In this document: one piece after another, positions 43,930-53,426 of the stretch
How the letters are laid out: every line of letters starts with the position of its first letter
Numbering within the stretch: the first letter of the stretch is position 1
Notes under the pieces: model-generated
What the model was told of the DNA's origin: nothing
The model's database searches: none
What the model saw: the letters and a program-made list of their open reading frames with translations, nothing else
Made by a program: the position numbers and the translations under genes
Assembly (NCBI GenBank): GCA_016873735.1
Contig: VGWD01000001.1
Coordinates: 1-64,000 of the forward strand
Reading direction: 5' to 3'
Length of the DNA stretch: 64,000 nt
Source: Ignavibacteria bacterium
GTDB taxonomy: Bacteria > Bacteroidota > Ignavibacteria > Kapaibacteriales > UBA961

Positions 43930-45885
43930 ATGGATATTTCCGTCATCATCGTGAATTACAATGTCAAGGACTTCCTTGTGCAATGCCTGAACTCATTGCA
44001 GATTGCCCTTGAAGGAATTGATGCGGAGATCATTATCATCGACAATGATTCTGAAGATGGATCACAAGAATATATACCCAGAAAATTTCCTGATCTTCGC
44101 TATCATTGGCTGGATCGAAATATAGGTTTTGGTACGGCAAACAATATTGGGATACAAGAAGCAAAGGGTAGATATGTGCTCTTATTGAATCCTGATACAA
44201 TAATCGAAAAGGGCACAATTCGCAGCATGATTGCATTCATGGATCGAGAACCAAATTGCGGTATCGCCGGATGCAGAGTACTCAATGCAGATGGAACATT
44301 TCAACTCGCTTGCCGAAGAGGCCTGCCCACACCTTGGGCTTCCTTTTGCAAGTTATTCGGATTACAGGCCTTATTCCCTTCTTCCCCTCTGTTTGCTCGC
44401 TATAATATGACCTACAAAAGCGAGCTTGAAACCTATGATGTCGATGCATTGATTGGAGCTTTCATGTTTTGCAGAAAGGAAGCCTTGAATCAAGCATCGG
44501 GTTTCGACACCGATTTCTTCATGTATGGAGAAGATGTCGATCTATGCCACAGAGTGCAAAAGAATGGTTGGACAATCCGATATTTCCATGAGCCAACAAT
44601 CATTCATTTCAAGGGCGAGAGTTCAAGAAGAAGCTCATTGAATGAAATCAGCGTGTTTTATGATGCAATGGAAATATTTGCTCGAAAACATTTTGGTCAT
44701 TCCACATTGTTCTTGTTTATCCTTCGCATAGGCATCAAACTACGATCAATGTATGCGATGATCGAAGAACATATTTGGGATGTCTTGTTCATGCTTTTGG
44801 ACGCGATTTCAATTGTTTCGGCCTTAATGCTTGCAACAACAGTCAGATTCGGAGCGCCATTTGCATTCCCGGATTATGCTTATCCCACCGTATTCATTGC
44901 GATGATTTTCATCACATTGATTTCACTCTTGATTTCCGGCGGATACTTTGAACATACTGGACGCATCAGACCGGTTATAACGGGTTATTTTGCTGCATTC
45001 TTTGTCCTTTCTTCCTTAACATATTTCTTCAAAGATTTTGCTTTCAGCAGAGGCGTCCTGCTGATGAGTATGGCTTTTGCACTTGGATGTTCAATCATTG
45101 CCAGGACGTTGTGGCATGCTTATCATACGATAAAAGGAAAAAAAGCTGATAGAAGAGTATTGATCATTGGGAAAAATGAACATGAAACAGAAATTCTCAA
45201 TGCATTGCAAACAGCAGATAAACATAATGCCATCATCATCGGAAGAGTAAAAACGCATTTAGATGATACTCAACATGTGCATTTGCCAATTCTCGGAGAA
45301 CTCTCAGAATTGGAAACAATCGTATTACATCATGACATCGATGAAATCCTCATCATTGACAATTCCATTGATGCCATGCACATGCTTGGATTGTCGATGG
45401 CTTTGCAACAGCATAAAGTACGCATCCATGCTGTGAGTGAATATGATGATGTGATTGTATCCCATATAGCACAGGAAATCTCCGGTATTTCACCCGATAT
45501 ACCGAAGGTGAATTTGAGAATATTCCGCCATCGCTTGATAAAGCGTTGCGGTGACCTTGCTTTAGCCCTTTTCTTTTTGAGTCTTGGCCTCCCACTCGTA
45601 TTTTTGTTATCCGATCATCCGATATCTTTCATCAAAACAATGATCGATGTCTTGATCGGCCGCATGAGCATCGTTGGTGTGTATACAAATGACACATTAT
45701 TTCCGGATGCACTTCCCGGAATGACCGGTCTTGCGCATATTGGTAATGCAACCATGATGTCTCCTTCGGTGATTCATGATCTGGACGCTCACTATATTCG
45801 TTATCACACTCCCGGGCTGGACCTGGAAATACTCTTGAAACACTTTGTAAGGAATGGTTTACGTGGCTTCAAACTTCGTTCTTGA
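43930..45885 (+). CDS. GT2 glycosyltransferase fused to a degenerate polyprenyl sugar-phosphotransferase
   Basis: Residues 1-260 form a rhamnosyltransferase-like GT2 domain ([30 protein letters not shown] at 85-90, GEDVDLCHR at 200-208). Four to five membrane spans follow (about 283-395), then a nucleotide-binding-like CoA_binding_3 domain ([16 protein letters not shown], about 408-510). The last 115 residues align with polyprenyl glycosylphosphotransferases ([18 protein letters not shown] at 538, GRMSIVG at 577, [10 protein letters not shown] at 596), but the middle that should hold the KFRSM and DELPQ catalytic motifs is missing. The transferase half is probably inactive or has a new role. 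accA overlaps its end. Confidence 0.85.
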   Translation: MDISVIIVNYNVKDFLVQCLNSLQIALEGIDAEIIIIDNDSEDGSQEYIPRKFPDLRYHWLDRNIGFGTANNIGIQEAKGRYVLLLNPDTIIEKGTIRSMIAFMDREPNCGIAGCRVLNADGTFQLACRRGLPTPWASFCKLFGLQALFPSSPLFARYNMTYKSELETYDVDALIGAFMFCRKEALNQASGFDTDFFMYGEDVDLCHRVQKNGWTIRYFHEPTIIHFKGESSRRSSLNEISVFYDAMEIFARKHFGHSTLFLFILRIGIKLRSMYAMIEEHIWDVLFMLLDAISIVSALMLATTVRFGAPFAFPDYAYPTVFIAMIFITLISLLISGGYFEHTGRIRPVITGYFAAFFVLSSLTYFFKDFAFSRGVLLMSMAFALGCSIIARTLWHAYHTIKGKKADRRVLIIGKNEHETEILNALQTADKHNAIIIGRVKTHLDDTQHVHLPILGELSELETIVLHHDIDEILIIDNSIDAMHMLGLSMALQQHKVRIHAVSEYDDVIVSHIAQEISGISPDIPKVNLRIFRHRLIKRCGDLALALFFLSLGLPLVFLLSDHPISFIKTMIDVLIGRMSIVGVYTNDTLFPDALPGMTGLAHIGNATMMSPSVIHDLDAHYIRYHTPGLDLEILLKHFVRNGLRGFKLRS

Positions 45886-46819
45886 ATTCGAAAAACCAAT
45901 AGTAGAACTTGAGCAAAAAGTAACTGAAATGCGAAGTCTTCCGAATGCATCGGAAATTGAATCGCAAATCAATGAACTCGAAAACAGCATTGAAGAATTG
46001 CGTTCGAATATTTATGCGCATCTCACTCGATGGCAACGAGTACAAATTGCACGTCACCCTGATAGACCCTATTCTCTTGATTATGCAGATTTCACATTCA
46101 CGGATTTTGTTGAATTGCATGGCGATCGGGGTTTCAGGGATGATCCGGCAATCATAGGTGGTTTGGCTAAGCTTGATGGTCAGCCCGTGATGCTCATTGG
46201 GCATCAAAAAGGGCGAGACACTAAATCAAATCTGTACCGAAATTTCGGCATGCCAAATCCAGAAGGGTATAGAAAAGCGAAACGATTGATGCTCTTGGCG
46301 GAAAAGTTTCAGGTGCCCGTCATTTGTTTGCTCGATACACCGGGTGCATATCCGGGCATCGAGGCAGAAGAACGCGGACAAGCTCAAGCAATTGCTGATA
46401 ATCTCCTTGCAATGTCTGGCCTAAGTACACCCATCATCATTTGCATCATCGGCGAGGGTGCTTCCGGTGGCGCTTTAGGCATTGGCATCGGAGACAGAAT
46501 ACTCATGCTTGAAAATGCATGGTATTCGGTGATTGCTCCGGAATCTTGTTCGAGTATTTTATGGAGAAGTTGGGACTTCAAAGAACAAGCGGCTGAGGCA
46601 TTGAAATTGACAGCTCCAGATCTTCAGCAATTTGGCATCATCGATCGCATAGTTCCTGAACCTGTGGGTGGCGCACACAGAGCTCCAATTGACATGTTTG
46701 AATCATTGAAGATCATACTAAGCGAAGAATTGCATACACTCAAACAAAAAGACCTAACGACATTGATCAGCGAGCGACGCGATAAATTTGCCCAAATGGG
46801 CGTTTGGACGGAGTCTTGA
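45854..46819 (+). CDS. accA: acetyl-CoA carboxylase carboxyltransferase alpha subunit
   Basis: AccA with AccD transfers the carboxyl group from biotin to acetyl-CoA, giving malonyl-CoA for fatty acids. The 321-residue protein has the family motifs [70 protein letters not shown] and [12 protein letters not shown]. The start overlaps the GT fusion gene by 32 bases; GTG at 45863, with AAGGA nine bases before it, is an alternative. It is sandwiched between two glycosyltransferases, with no accD or accBC nearby. Confidence 0.95.
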   Translation: MVYVASNFVLEFEKPIVELEQKVTEMRSLPNASEIESQINELENSIEELRSNIYAHLTRWQRVQIARHPDRPYSLDYADFTFTDFVELHGDRGFRDDPAIIGGLAKLDGQPVMLIGHQKGRDTKSNLYRNFGMPNPEGYRKAKRLMLLAEKFQVPVICLLDTPGAYPGIEAEERGQAQAIADNLLAMSGLSTPIIICIIGEGASGGALGIGIGDRILMLENAWYSVIAPESCSSILWRSWDFKEQAAEALKLTAPDLQQFGIIDRIVPEPVGGAHRAPIDMFESLKIILSEELHTLKQKDLTTLISERRDKFAQMGVWTES

Positions 46820-46824
46820 ACATA

Positions 46825-48006
46825 GTGAGTAAATCAACAATAGTATATGTCGTCAATGCAAAGGTGCCGGAAGAAGTAAGAGCAGAAAAAATATGTGCAT
46901 CTTTGGTACAACATGGTCATAATGTGATCATCGCTTGCAAATGGTCAGGGGAAACAGAAATCAGAGAAAAGCATGATGGATACACAATCATTCGCATAGG
47001 CAAGGGTAAAGGGATTTTTGCAACATGCTTTCCGGGCAATCCTTTTTGGCAGGCAGCAATTTCATCCATCATCCAAGAATTCAATCCGAACTTGATCATC
47101 TGTAGAGAGATGATCCCAATGCAATCTTGCGTCAAAGCCACAAGAAAAACCATTCCGATCATACTTGACATGGCAGAACATTATCCGGCCGCAATGAGAG
47201 AATGGAAGAAATATCGGATGAATCCGATTTCTCGTTTGGCCGTTCATCACCTCTATATCCCGGACTTCATTGAGAAGCATGCGGTTCAACACGCTGATGC
47301 CATCATCACTGTTTGCAAAGAACAAAATGAACGACTCAATGCTGAATATGATATTGGGAACAATGCAATGTTCATTGCTCACAATACTCCTGATGAGTGT
47401 AGTATCAATGGCATTCGCAAAGGATCTTCGCTGCCGCCAATCGTTTTCGGACATCATGGTTATTTTACACTGGAACGAAACTTGGAAATGCTTGTGAAAG
47501 GATTCGCCATAGCAGCACAAAGGCATCCGAATATCAAACTTCTTCTTGCAGGTTCAGGCGAAACATTCAATGATGTATATGCCATTGCCTCTTCACTCCC
47601 CTGCTCAGATCAGATTGAATTCACAGGATCCTACACATCACATGATTTGGCTGATTTGTATGGTAGAACTGATATTGGCATTCTGCCTTATGCCGAGCAA
47701 CAATTCCGTCAATACACCTTACCAAATAAAGCATTTGATTATATGGCCAGTGGCATACCGATCATAAGTTCAGGTTTAAGACCGATGAGACGATTATTGG
47801 ATGAAACCCAAGCAGGCATATATGGTTCCTGCGAAACACCCGAGAACATCGCTGCGCTTATCGACATCATGATGCGTTCAGATATCCCTTCAATGGCCGA
47901 AAACGGCATAGAATCTTTCAAGAAAACATATAATTGGGGGCACGATTTCAAACAAATTCTGGCTTCAATTGATTTTACCCTATCACATAGTCGAAAAAAC
48001 CTTTGA
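46825..48006 (+). CDS. family 4 glycosyltransferase
   Basis: The 393-residue GT-B protein has a donor-side LLLAGSGETFNDV, YGRTDIGILPYAEQQF and YTLPNKAFDYMASGIPIISSG, typical of GT4 retaining transferases. The acceptor-side domain has the usual VRAEKICASLVQHGHNVI. No ATG starts the frame; GTG at 46825 is chosen, and TTG at 46816 would overlap the accA stop. It is likely part of a surface polysaccharide or glycoprotein pathway with the neighbouring transferases. Confidence 0.85.
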   Translation: MSKSTIVYVVNAKVPEEVRAEKICASLVQHGHNVIIACKWSGETEIREKHDGYTIIRIGKGKGIFATCFPGNPFWQAAISSIIQEFNPNLIICREMIPMQSCVKATRKTIPIILDMAEHYPAAMREWKKYRMNPISRLAVHHLYIPDFIEKHAVQHADAIITVCKEQNERLNAEYDIGNNAMFIAHNTPDECSINGIRKGSSLPPIVFGHHGYFTLERNLEMLVKGFAIAAQRHPNIKLLLAGSGETFNDVYAIASSLPCSDQIEFTGSYTSHDLADLYGRTDIGILPYAEQQFRQYTLPNKAFDYMASGIPIISSGLRPMRRLLDETQAGIYGSCETPENIAALIDIMMRSDIPSMAENGIESFKKTYNWGHDFKQILASIDFTLSHSRKNL

Positions 48007-48030
48007 TTTTCATTGTTTTTTGTAGATTTG
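48002..48030 (+). promoter_or_regulatory. complete Bacteroidota-type promoter
   Basis: TTTG (48002-48005) and TAGATTTG (48023-48030) are separated by 17 bases and lie just before the ATG at 48041. This is the best two-box match in the window to the TTTG/TAnnTTTG consensus and supports the phylum-level placement. The leader would be only a few bases for the first ATG, so the second ATG (48056) may be used. Confidence 0.55.
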
Positions 48031-48040
48031 TATCGATTTT

Positions 48041-48841
48041 ATGAAAGTGCATTACATGAAACACCCCGATGAGCCCGGAAATTGTGCCTTACTCATCGTA
48101 TCATGTGACAAATACAAGGATTTGTGGGGACCTTGCATAACTTTGTTAAGAAGATTTTGGACGAACTGCCCGTATCCCGTTTATTTACTATCGAATACTG
48201 AAGCAGCTGATTTCCCCAATGTCTCTTCGATAATGACCGGATCAGACATATCTTGGTCGCATAATCTTCGTATTGCTCTCGAACACATTCGCGAACCCTA
48301 TGTATTGCTTTATGTAGAGGACTTGTTTTTGACAAAAGAGGTACAATCCTCAGCTGCTGAATCTCTCATAGAACGCTGCGTTTCCGAACATTGGAACTAT
48401 GTACGATTGAATCCAACACCAAAGGGTGATATTCGAATAGACAATGCTGTATCAAGAATTTCACCCGGCGCAGTATATAGATCTTCCGTTGTGTTTTCGG
48501 TTTGGAATAAAGATGTGTTGAATAGTCTCCTTCTGGATGGAGAATCCGCATGGGATTTTGAAGAAATCGGTTCGAAAAGAACAGATAAACTCGATGGTTT
48601 CTATGCTTCAAATCATACATTGATTCATGCAAGCAATACCGTGATAAAAGGGGTTTGGGAAGTGGAAGCCCTTAATATCGTGAGGAAGCTCGGAATTGAG
48701 CCGGACATACATTCCAGAAGAGTGATGACAAACAAAGAATATGCTCTGTGGAAACTGAAACAGTTGCGCTCTTTGTTGTTCCATTTATTGCCACATGGAA
48801 CAAAGCGAAAGGTAAAAGGATTCTTTCGTCAAAAAAAATAA
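48041..48841 (+). CDS. unnamed glycosyltransferase-like protein
   Basis: This 266-residue protein contains LLIVSCDKYKDLWGPCITLL at the start in a GT-A style, a DLF region (LLYVEDLFLTKEV) in the place of a metal-binding motif, NYVRLNPTPKGD, YRSSVVFSVWNKDVL, SAWDFEEIGSKR and VIKGVW. I recognise the arrangement from hypothetical proteins encoded in polysaccharide clusters but know no tested function. It has no signal or membrane spans, and a basic C-terminus (FRQKK). A second ATG five codons on is equally likely as start. Confidence 0.6.
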   Translation: MKVHYMKHPDEPGNCALLIVSCDKYKDLWGPCITLLRRFWTNCPYPVYLLSNTEAADFPNVSSIMTGSDISWSHNLRIALEHIREPYVLLYVEDLFLTKEVQSSAAESLIERCVSEHWNYVRLNPTPKGDIRIDNAVSRISPGAVYRSSVVFSVWNKDVLNSLLLDGESAWDFEEIGSKRTDKLDGFYASNHTLIHASNTVIKGVWEVEALNIVRKLGIEPDIHSRRVMTNKEYALWKLKQLRSLLFHLLPHGTKRKVKGFFRQKK

Positions 48842-48956
48842 AAACGTTTATTGATCAGTTAGTCTTGATGGAAAAGTTGACAAGGTCGTATCCTTCTTGC
48901 CACACTTCAAGACACTTTGTGGGATGCAGAAAGCCAAACTGCATTATTTTTTATTA

Positions 48957-48993
48957 GCGCAGGGATAGCGCGGTTTTTTTGCCCGAGAGGCAA
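48957..48993 (+). other. tandem small hairpins before the RGG-protein gene
   Basis: GCGC (48957-48960) pairs with GCGC (48968-48971) and is followed by seven T residues, which may terminate the upstream gene weakly. TTGCC (48979-48983) pairs with GGCAA (48989-48993) around CGAGA. The second stem lies 11 bases before the ATG at 49005 and could affect translation of the RNA-binding protein encoded there. Confidence 0.35.
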
Positions 48994-49004
48994 GTGAGAG
49001 TATT

Positions 49005-50645
49005 ATGAGTTATCCAACACCAGATTCGGATGATCGTTCTTTTAATGATAATTCCGAATCACAACAGCCAATGTATTCCTATGATGGTAGTCATAAATCC
49101 GTGAATGAAGACTCTCAGGAATTTGGTAATCAGGATAGAGAGCGCAAGCCAAGAACATTTCGTTCTCCCGAAAGAAGCACAGATGATGAAAGGCCATCCG
49201 GTGATTTTGGTAGAGGACAGAGCCAGTATGGTTCAAGACCCGACTATCAAGATCGCGGTGATTATCGTAGTCCTTCTTATGGTGACAATCGCTATGAAAG
49301 ACGCGATCAGCAACAGAGACCCTACAGGTCACAAGACAATTATCGTCAAAGCAATTATGGCTCTGACAGGCCAAATCGCGATTATCAAAACAGATATAGT
49401 CGAGGCTCGGAAGGTGGTTCCGGTGGTTATCGCCAAGATTATAGACCACGCAGAGAATATGGTGATCGCCCACAATATGGACGCCAAGGCGGATATGAAT
49501 CACGTGGCAATTTTGACAATCGCGGTAGTGGTGGCGGTTATGACAATCGCCGCTCATATGATCAGCGTTCTGATTATAGACCACGTCGTGAATATGGAGA
49601 TCGCCCACAATATGGTCGCCAAGGTGGTGGTGGCTATGACAATTATGAACGTAGACCGCGCCAGTTCGATGATCGAGGTGGCTATGGCGAACAAAGAACA
49701 ATGCGCCCGCGGAATTTCGGGGATAATCGCTATCAACAAGATTATCGCGGTGGCGGTGGTGGTGGCGACTATTATCGTAATCCCATGAATCGTCCAATCA
49801 CATTGGTCAAAGCAATTTCAAAATGTGATTATGGTTCACCACGCATTTGCCTTAGAGCCATTCGCGAAGGTTTGGTTTCTGTCAATGGAGAAATCGTCAC
49901 AAATCCCAATGCACGTGTTCGCATAAACAGGGATATGTTCGAGGTCAATGGCATTCCGGTAAATCAGAATCTTGATAAGATGTATATAGCCGTGCATAAA
50001 GGAAGGCATTTCTCAGGATCAAATGAAATGTCCGTCCCCTCCATTTATCGATTGATGAAAAATAAATTCGGATGGTTTGCACCTTTGGGTTGTTTGGAAA
50101 TTGCTTCAAGCGGCATGATTATTTACACGAATGATATAAGCTGCAAACGCTCTTATGGAGCTGAACTGCAACATATCGCTAAAACTTATAGGGTAAAAGT
50201 ACATAGACCATTGCAGTCAATTGAAGAAGTTGAACGCATCTTAGATTTTGTTCGCACCCAAACAGAAGAACATGTCACTGTAGAACTCGAAAAAGTAAAT
50301 ACTCGCAATTGTTGGCTGAGATTTGATGTTCGTACTTCAACACCGACTGACATTCGCACTGCATTGAAAGAATATGGTTTGGAAACTTTGGCTTTTGAAA
50401 GAACAGCCATTGGTCATTTGACTGTTAAGAATTTCCATCCCGGTTCATGGAGACGCTTGGATGATCGTGAAATCGGCAAATTGCTCAAATCAGCAGAAGA
50501 ACCGATTGAACCATATATCGTTCCAGATGATTATAAAGTAGTCCCTCCTGGCAGTCCAATCAACAAAGATGATCAGCCAAACAAGAAGGCTTGGCGTGCA
50601 CTATATAAAGAGTGGCAAAAGGATATAGCTGAAAATTTGGATTGA
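49005..50645 (+). CDS. RGG-rich RluB/RsuA-family protein lacking catalytic motifs
   Basis: Residues 1-260 are a low-complexity tail of Arg, Gly, Tyr, Asp and Asn with RGG, GGGG and YGDRPQYGR runs, typical of RNA-binding disordered regions; a 19-residue unit is repeated at 145-163 and 190-208. An S4 RNA-binding domain follows (about 263-320, KAISKCDYGSPRICLRAIREG). The rest aligns with RsuA/RluB pseudouridine synthases, but the catalytic motif GRLD is GCLE at 362-365 (Asp replaced by Glu, Arg by Cys), and the EGRNREVRR-like motif is TSTPTDIRTAL. It keeps TND and YRVKV. I infer an RNA-binding, probably non-catalytic homolog. A terminator follows its stop. Confidence 0.82.
   Translation: MSYPTPDSDDRSFNDNSESQQPMYSYDGSHKSVNEDSQEFGNQDRERKPRTFRSPERSTDDERPSGDFGRGQSQYGSRPDYQDRGDYRSPSYGDNRYERRDQQQRPYRSQDNYRQSNYGSDRPNRDYQNRYSRGSEGGSGGYRQDYRPRREYGDRPQYGRQGGYESRGNFDNRGSGGGYDNRRSYDQRSDYRPRREYGDRPQYGRQGGGGYDNYERRPRQFDDRGGYGEQRTMRPRNFGDNRYQQDYRGGGGGGDYYRNPMNRPITLVKAISKCDYGSPRICLRAIREGLVSVNGEIVTNPNARVRINRDMFEVNGIPVNQNLDKMYIAVHKGRHFSGSNEMSVPSIYRLMKNKFGWFAPLGCLEIASSGMIIYTNDISCKRSYGAELQHIAKTYRVKVHRPLQSIEEVERILDFVRTQTEEHVTVELEKVNTRNCWLRFDVRTSTPTDIRTALKEYGLETLAFERTAIGHLTVKNFHPGSWRRLDDREIGKLLKSAEEPIEPYIVPDDYKVVPPGSPINKDDQPNKKAWRALYKEWQKDIAENLD
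49437..49628 (+). repeat. duplicated 57-base unit in the RGG tail
   Basis: The units at 49437-49493 and 49572-49628 encode the same 19 residues (DYRPRREYGDRPQYGRQGG) with only synonymous differences. Silent divergence with an unchanged product suggests an older duplication kept by selection on the protein rather than a recent slip. Confidence 0.8.
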
Positions 50646-50662
50646 TATGTATTGAATATTTC

Positions 50663-50695
50663 AAAGGGCGCCCCATTAGGAGCGTCCTTTTTTTT
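50663..50695 (+). terminator. intrinsic terminator
   Basis: AAAGGGCGCCCC (50663-50674) pairs with GGAGCGTCCTTT (50679-50690), with one G-T pair and one mismatch, loop ATTA, followed by T residues to 50695. It lies 17 bases after the RGG-protein stop and before the M61 peptidase gene. Confidence 0.85.
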
Positions 50696-50715
50696 GACCA
50701 CATGTGTACACGTTA

Positions 50716-52557
50716 ATGCAAACTCCATTCATCATAGAACAAAACGATCATCAGTTGATCGGATCGAAAGCAGATATCACCTATGAGATTTCTTTTGAAC
50801 ATGCAACCAGACATTGCATTTCAATTCGCATGATCATAGCGAATAATACATCCTCCACGATTATTGCTAAAAGCCCAGTTTGGATTCCCGGTAGCTATAA
50901 AGTTCGAGATATGAATGCACATCAACATGCAGTCACTATCCATGAAGTGAATGGCAATCCATTGGAATGGAAATGGCTTTCGAAGCATGTCATGGAAATT
51001 CATAATACCTCTAAATCCGATATCGTGATTGCTTATGAATATTATGCAAATGACAAAGGCGTCCGCACTTCACATGTGAATAGAAATCATGCATTCATCA
51101 TGCCGGTTGCTTGCTTAATGTATGTTGAAGGCAGAATGGAAGAGATTCATCATGTCAGGATAGATGCCGGACATTGCGAATGGAAGCATATTACCACAGC
51201 TCTCTCACCGGTTGATCAGAGTGATAATCCACAGATTCCAACATTTGGGGCATTGAATTATCATATCTTGATTGATTCCCCGATTGAAGTTGGAAATCAC
51301 CGTTGTTCTTCATTCGAAGTTGCAGGAGCAAAGCATGAAATTGCTCTCATAGGCCAAGAGTCTGTAGACATGGATTGGATCAATGGAGAGATCAAAAGAG
51401 CAGTCGAAATTCAACATCAATTTTGGGGCGATCTTCCCTATGATCGATATGTGTTTTTCCTTATGATCGGTGAAGGTTTACGCGGTGGTTTGGAGCATTT
51501 GCGCTGTAATGTAAGTGCGGTTGAGCCCTCGGCATTTTTGGATAGAACTTCCGCACAAGGAATGATGGCTTTATTGGTGCATGAATTTTTCCATACATGG
51601 AATGTCAAGCGCATCAGGCCAATTGAACTCGGACCATTTAATTATGAGGAAGAAAATTATACAACGATGCTTTGGTTGGCTGAAGGCTGGACTTCGTATT
51701 ACGATGATTTGCTTTCCTATAGAAGCGGATTTTACTCAAGAGACGAATATTTATCCGTACTTGCCCAAGCACATCTTGGGAAATTGGCCAGAGTGCCCGG
51801 ACGATTTGCAATGTCATTGAAAGATAGTTCCTTTCTCGCATGGACCAAACTATATGCAGTAAGTCCGGATCAACACAATCAATTCCCTTCTTATTATACC
51901 AAGGGTGGAATCGTTGCTTTACTATTGGACTTACTCATCATAGCAAAGTCGGACGGCAAACATAAGCTAGAACATGCACTCCGTGCAATGTGGGAAAAAT
52001 ACAAAGTAGATGGTCAAAAAGGTTTCACTGAAGATGACATCATTGCGATTATTGAAACAACATGCAATGTATCAATCAAACAAGAATTCGATGCATGGCA
52101 TAATGGAATCGAAGAATTACCATATCAATCCATATTCGATCAAATTGGTTTGGAGTGGAAAGAACATCAAGCCCATGCACCCCAAGAATGGTATGGAGAT
52201 TTTCGTCCATTTCATCCCAAAAACCCTCATATCTTTTTCGGAAGCGTGATTTCGGAGGATTATGGAAGATTATTCGTTCGGGAAGTTGAAAAGAATTCTC
52301 CTGCAGACAAAGCAGGTATTGGAATAGATGATGAAATCATTGCAGTGAATGGCAAGAGAGTAAGCACAAGAATCATGCTGATCAATGCATTGCAGTCTCA
52401 AGGTATCAAGCAGCCTGCCGAGCTCATTGCACAATGCGATGGCAGAATGTATGAAACTAAAGTGCAATTGATTCCGGCAATTTCATATTCATTGAAGATA
52501 TCTGACACCATCACAAATAAGCAAGAACGCCTCCTTGAATATTGGCTCAATGCTTAA
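50716..52557 (+). CDS. M61-family peptidase with PDZ domain
   Basis: The 613-residue protein has an N-terminal beta-rich domain (ITYEISFEHA, SPVWIPGSYKVRDM), the zinc motif HEFFHTWNVKRIRP with the third ligand Glu in LAEGWTSYYDDLL, then YYTKGGIVALLLDLLI, and a C-terminal PDZ domain (SPADKAGIGIDDEIIAVNG). M61 enzymes are glycyl aminopeptidases or broader proteases. No signal peptide is seen, so it is probably cytoplasmic. ATG at 50716 is preferred; a GTG four codons upstream is in frame. Its end overlaps dedA by four bases. Confidence 0.88.
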   Translation: MQTPFIIEQNDHQLIGSKADITYEISFEHATRHCISIRMIIANNTSSTIIAKSPVWIPGSYKVRDMNAHQHAVTIHEVNGNPLEWKWLSKHVMEIHNTSKSDIVIAYEYYANDKGVRTSHVNRNHAFIMPVACLMYVEGRMEEIHHVRIDAGHCEWKHITTALSPVDQSDNPQIPTFGALNYHILIDSPIEVGNHRCSSFEVAGAKHEIALIGQESVDMDWINGEIKRAVEIQHQFWGDLPYDRYVFFLMIGEGLRGGLEHLRCNVSAVEPSAFLDRTSAQGMMALLVHEFFHTWNVKRIRPIELGPFNYEEENYTTMLWLAEGWTSYYDDLLSYRSGFYSRDEYLSVLAQAHLGKLARVPGRFAMSLKDSSFLAWTKLYAVSPDQHNQFPSYYTKGGIVALLLDLLIIAKSDGKHKLEHALRAMWEKYKVDGQKGFTEDDIIAIIETTCNVSIKQEFDAWHNGIEELPYQSIFDQIGLEWKEHQAHAPQEWYGDFRPFHPKNPHIFFGSVISEDYGRLFVREVEKNSPADKAGIGIDDEIIAVNGKRVSTRIMLINALQSQGIKQPAELIAQCDGRMYETKVQLIPAISYSLKISDTITNKQERLLEYWLNA

Positions 52558-53174
52558 TCTTGGTGACGTCGTTTTTTCTGTTTATTCATCCACCAATAAC
52601 CGGTGGCTATCAGAATGAACAATAGAAGTATGGGTGTGATTGCCCTTCCATATACCTCGAGATAAGTACCTATGTTTCGCCAATGTTCCCCGAGCACATT
52701 ACCTGCATAAAGCAATATTCCATTCCAAATCAATGCACTTATTGCAGAAAAGCCAATGGCAGTGGCCATATTGACATTCGATGCACCTGCAACGAAGGAA
52801 ATAACCGCCCTTGTACCTGATAAAAAACGGTTGGCAATAATCAAGCTGAGGCCATATTTCCTGAACCACTCTTCTGCTTTGAGAATAGTGGTTCTTTTCA
52901 TAAAAAGAAAACTAGGGCGATCAGTGAAAACATGCCCCATCTTTGAGCCAATCAAAAACATGACATAAAATCCAACCGTGCTTCCGGCTGTGGCAGAACC
53001 CAATATGATCATGTATCTGAGTATGTCGCCATCGATGAGCGTGCCAATGAACACGAGTAAAACATCGCTTGGTGAGGGAGGAAAAATATTCTCAATGCAG
53101 GTCAAAAGAAAAGCTGCCAGCAGAATTCCCTCTATGGGAAGCGCTTGTAAATAGATAACAAGTGAGTCGATCAT
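52554..53174 (-). CDS. DedA-family membrane protein
   Basis: The 206-residue polytopic protein has the DedA motifs ENIFPPSPSDVLLVFIG, AGSTVGFYVMFLIG and the C-terminal ANRFLSGTRAVISFVAGASNV, the F/YxxxR-Gx-R region conserved in the family. DedA proteins act as membrane-lipid (undecaprenyl-phosphate or phosphatidylethanolamine) flippases or help membrane energetics. ATG at 53174 is used; an upstream TTG is also in frame. Its end overlaps the end of the M61 gene by four bases. Confidence 0.9.
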   Translation of the reverse strand: MIDSLVIYLQALPIEGILLAAFLLTCIENIFPPSPSDVLLVFIGTLIDGDILRYMIILGSATAGSTVGFYVMFLIGSKMGHVFTDRPSFLFMKRTTILKAEEWFRKYGLSLIIANRFLSGTRAVISFVAGASNVNMATAIGFSAISALIWNGILLYAGNVLGEHWRNIGTYLEVYGRAITPILLLFILIATGYWWMNKQKKRRHQD

Positions 53175-53426
53175 TATCAATCACAATCAAATTGCAGAAA
53201 AAGCGAAGTTCAAAATTGCATTAATTATTACTTAGTACAATGATAATGTATCTATTGTCTTCAAGGCCATCATTTAGTGGATATGTTTTGCAAATACATA
53301 TGAGAAATATCCCATCTCATTTTTTTAAGTCCATTCAATGTAAAAGATACTATATTTTGTGAATCTCGTTGACAAAACTCATTGTTTTGCTCGATCGGGT
53401 TTATTTACAATTACGCATATCATAGC
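53175..53426. other. intergenic region between dedA and dcuC-like gene
   Basis: This 252-base AT-rich gap is the longest in the window. It separates divergent genes and must hold their promoters. I see no RNA gene, no perfect repeat and no exact TAnnTTTG element in front of the + strand gene; TATATTTTG near 53350 is a near-match. Confidence 0.5.

Noticed and set aside
49042-49797. Long open frame on the minus strand opposite the RGG tail (251 codons, His/Asp/Asn-rich), and another + frame at 49105-49788
   Set aside because: The repeated, codon-biased Arg/Gly/Tyr/Asp tail removes stop codons from other frames. The translated products are low-complexity artefacts and the main frame has the S4 and RluB-like domains.
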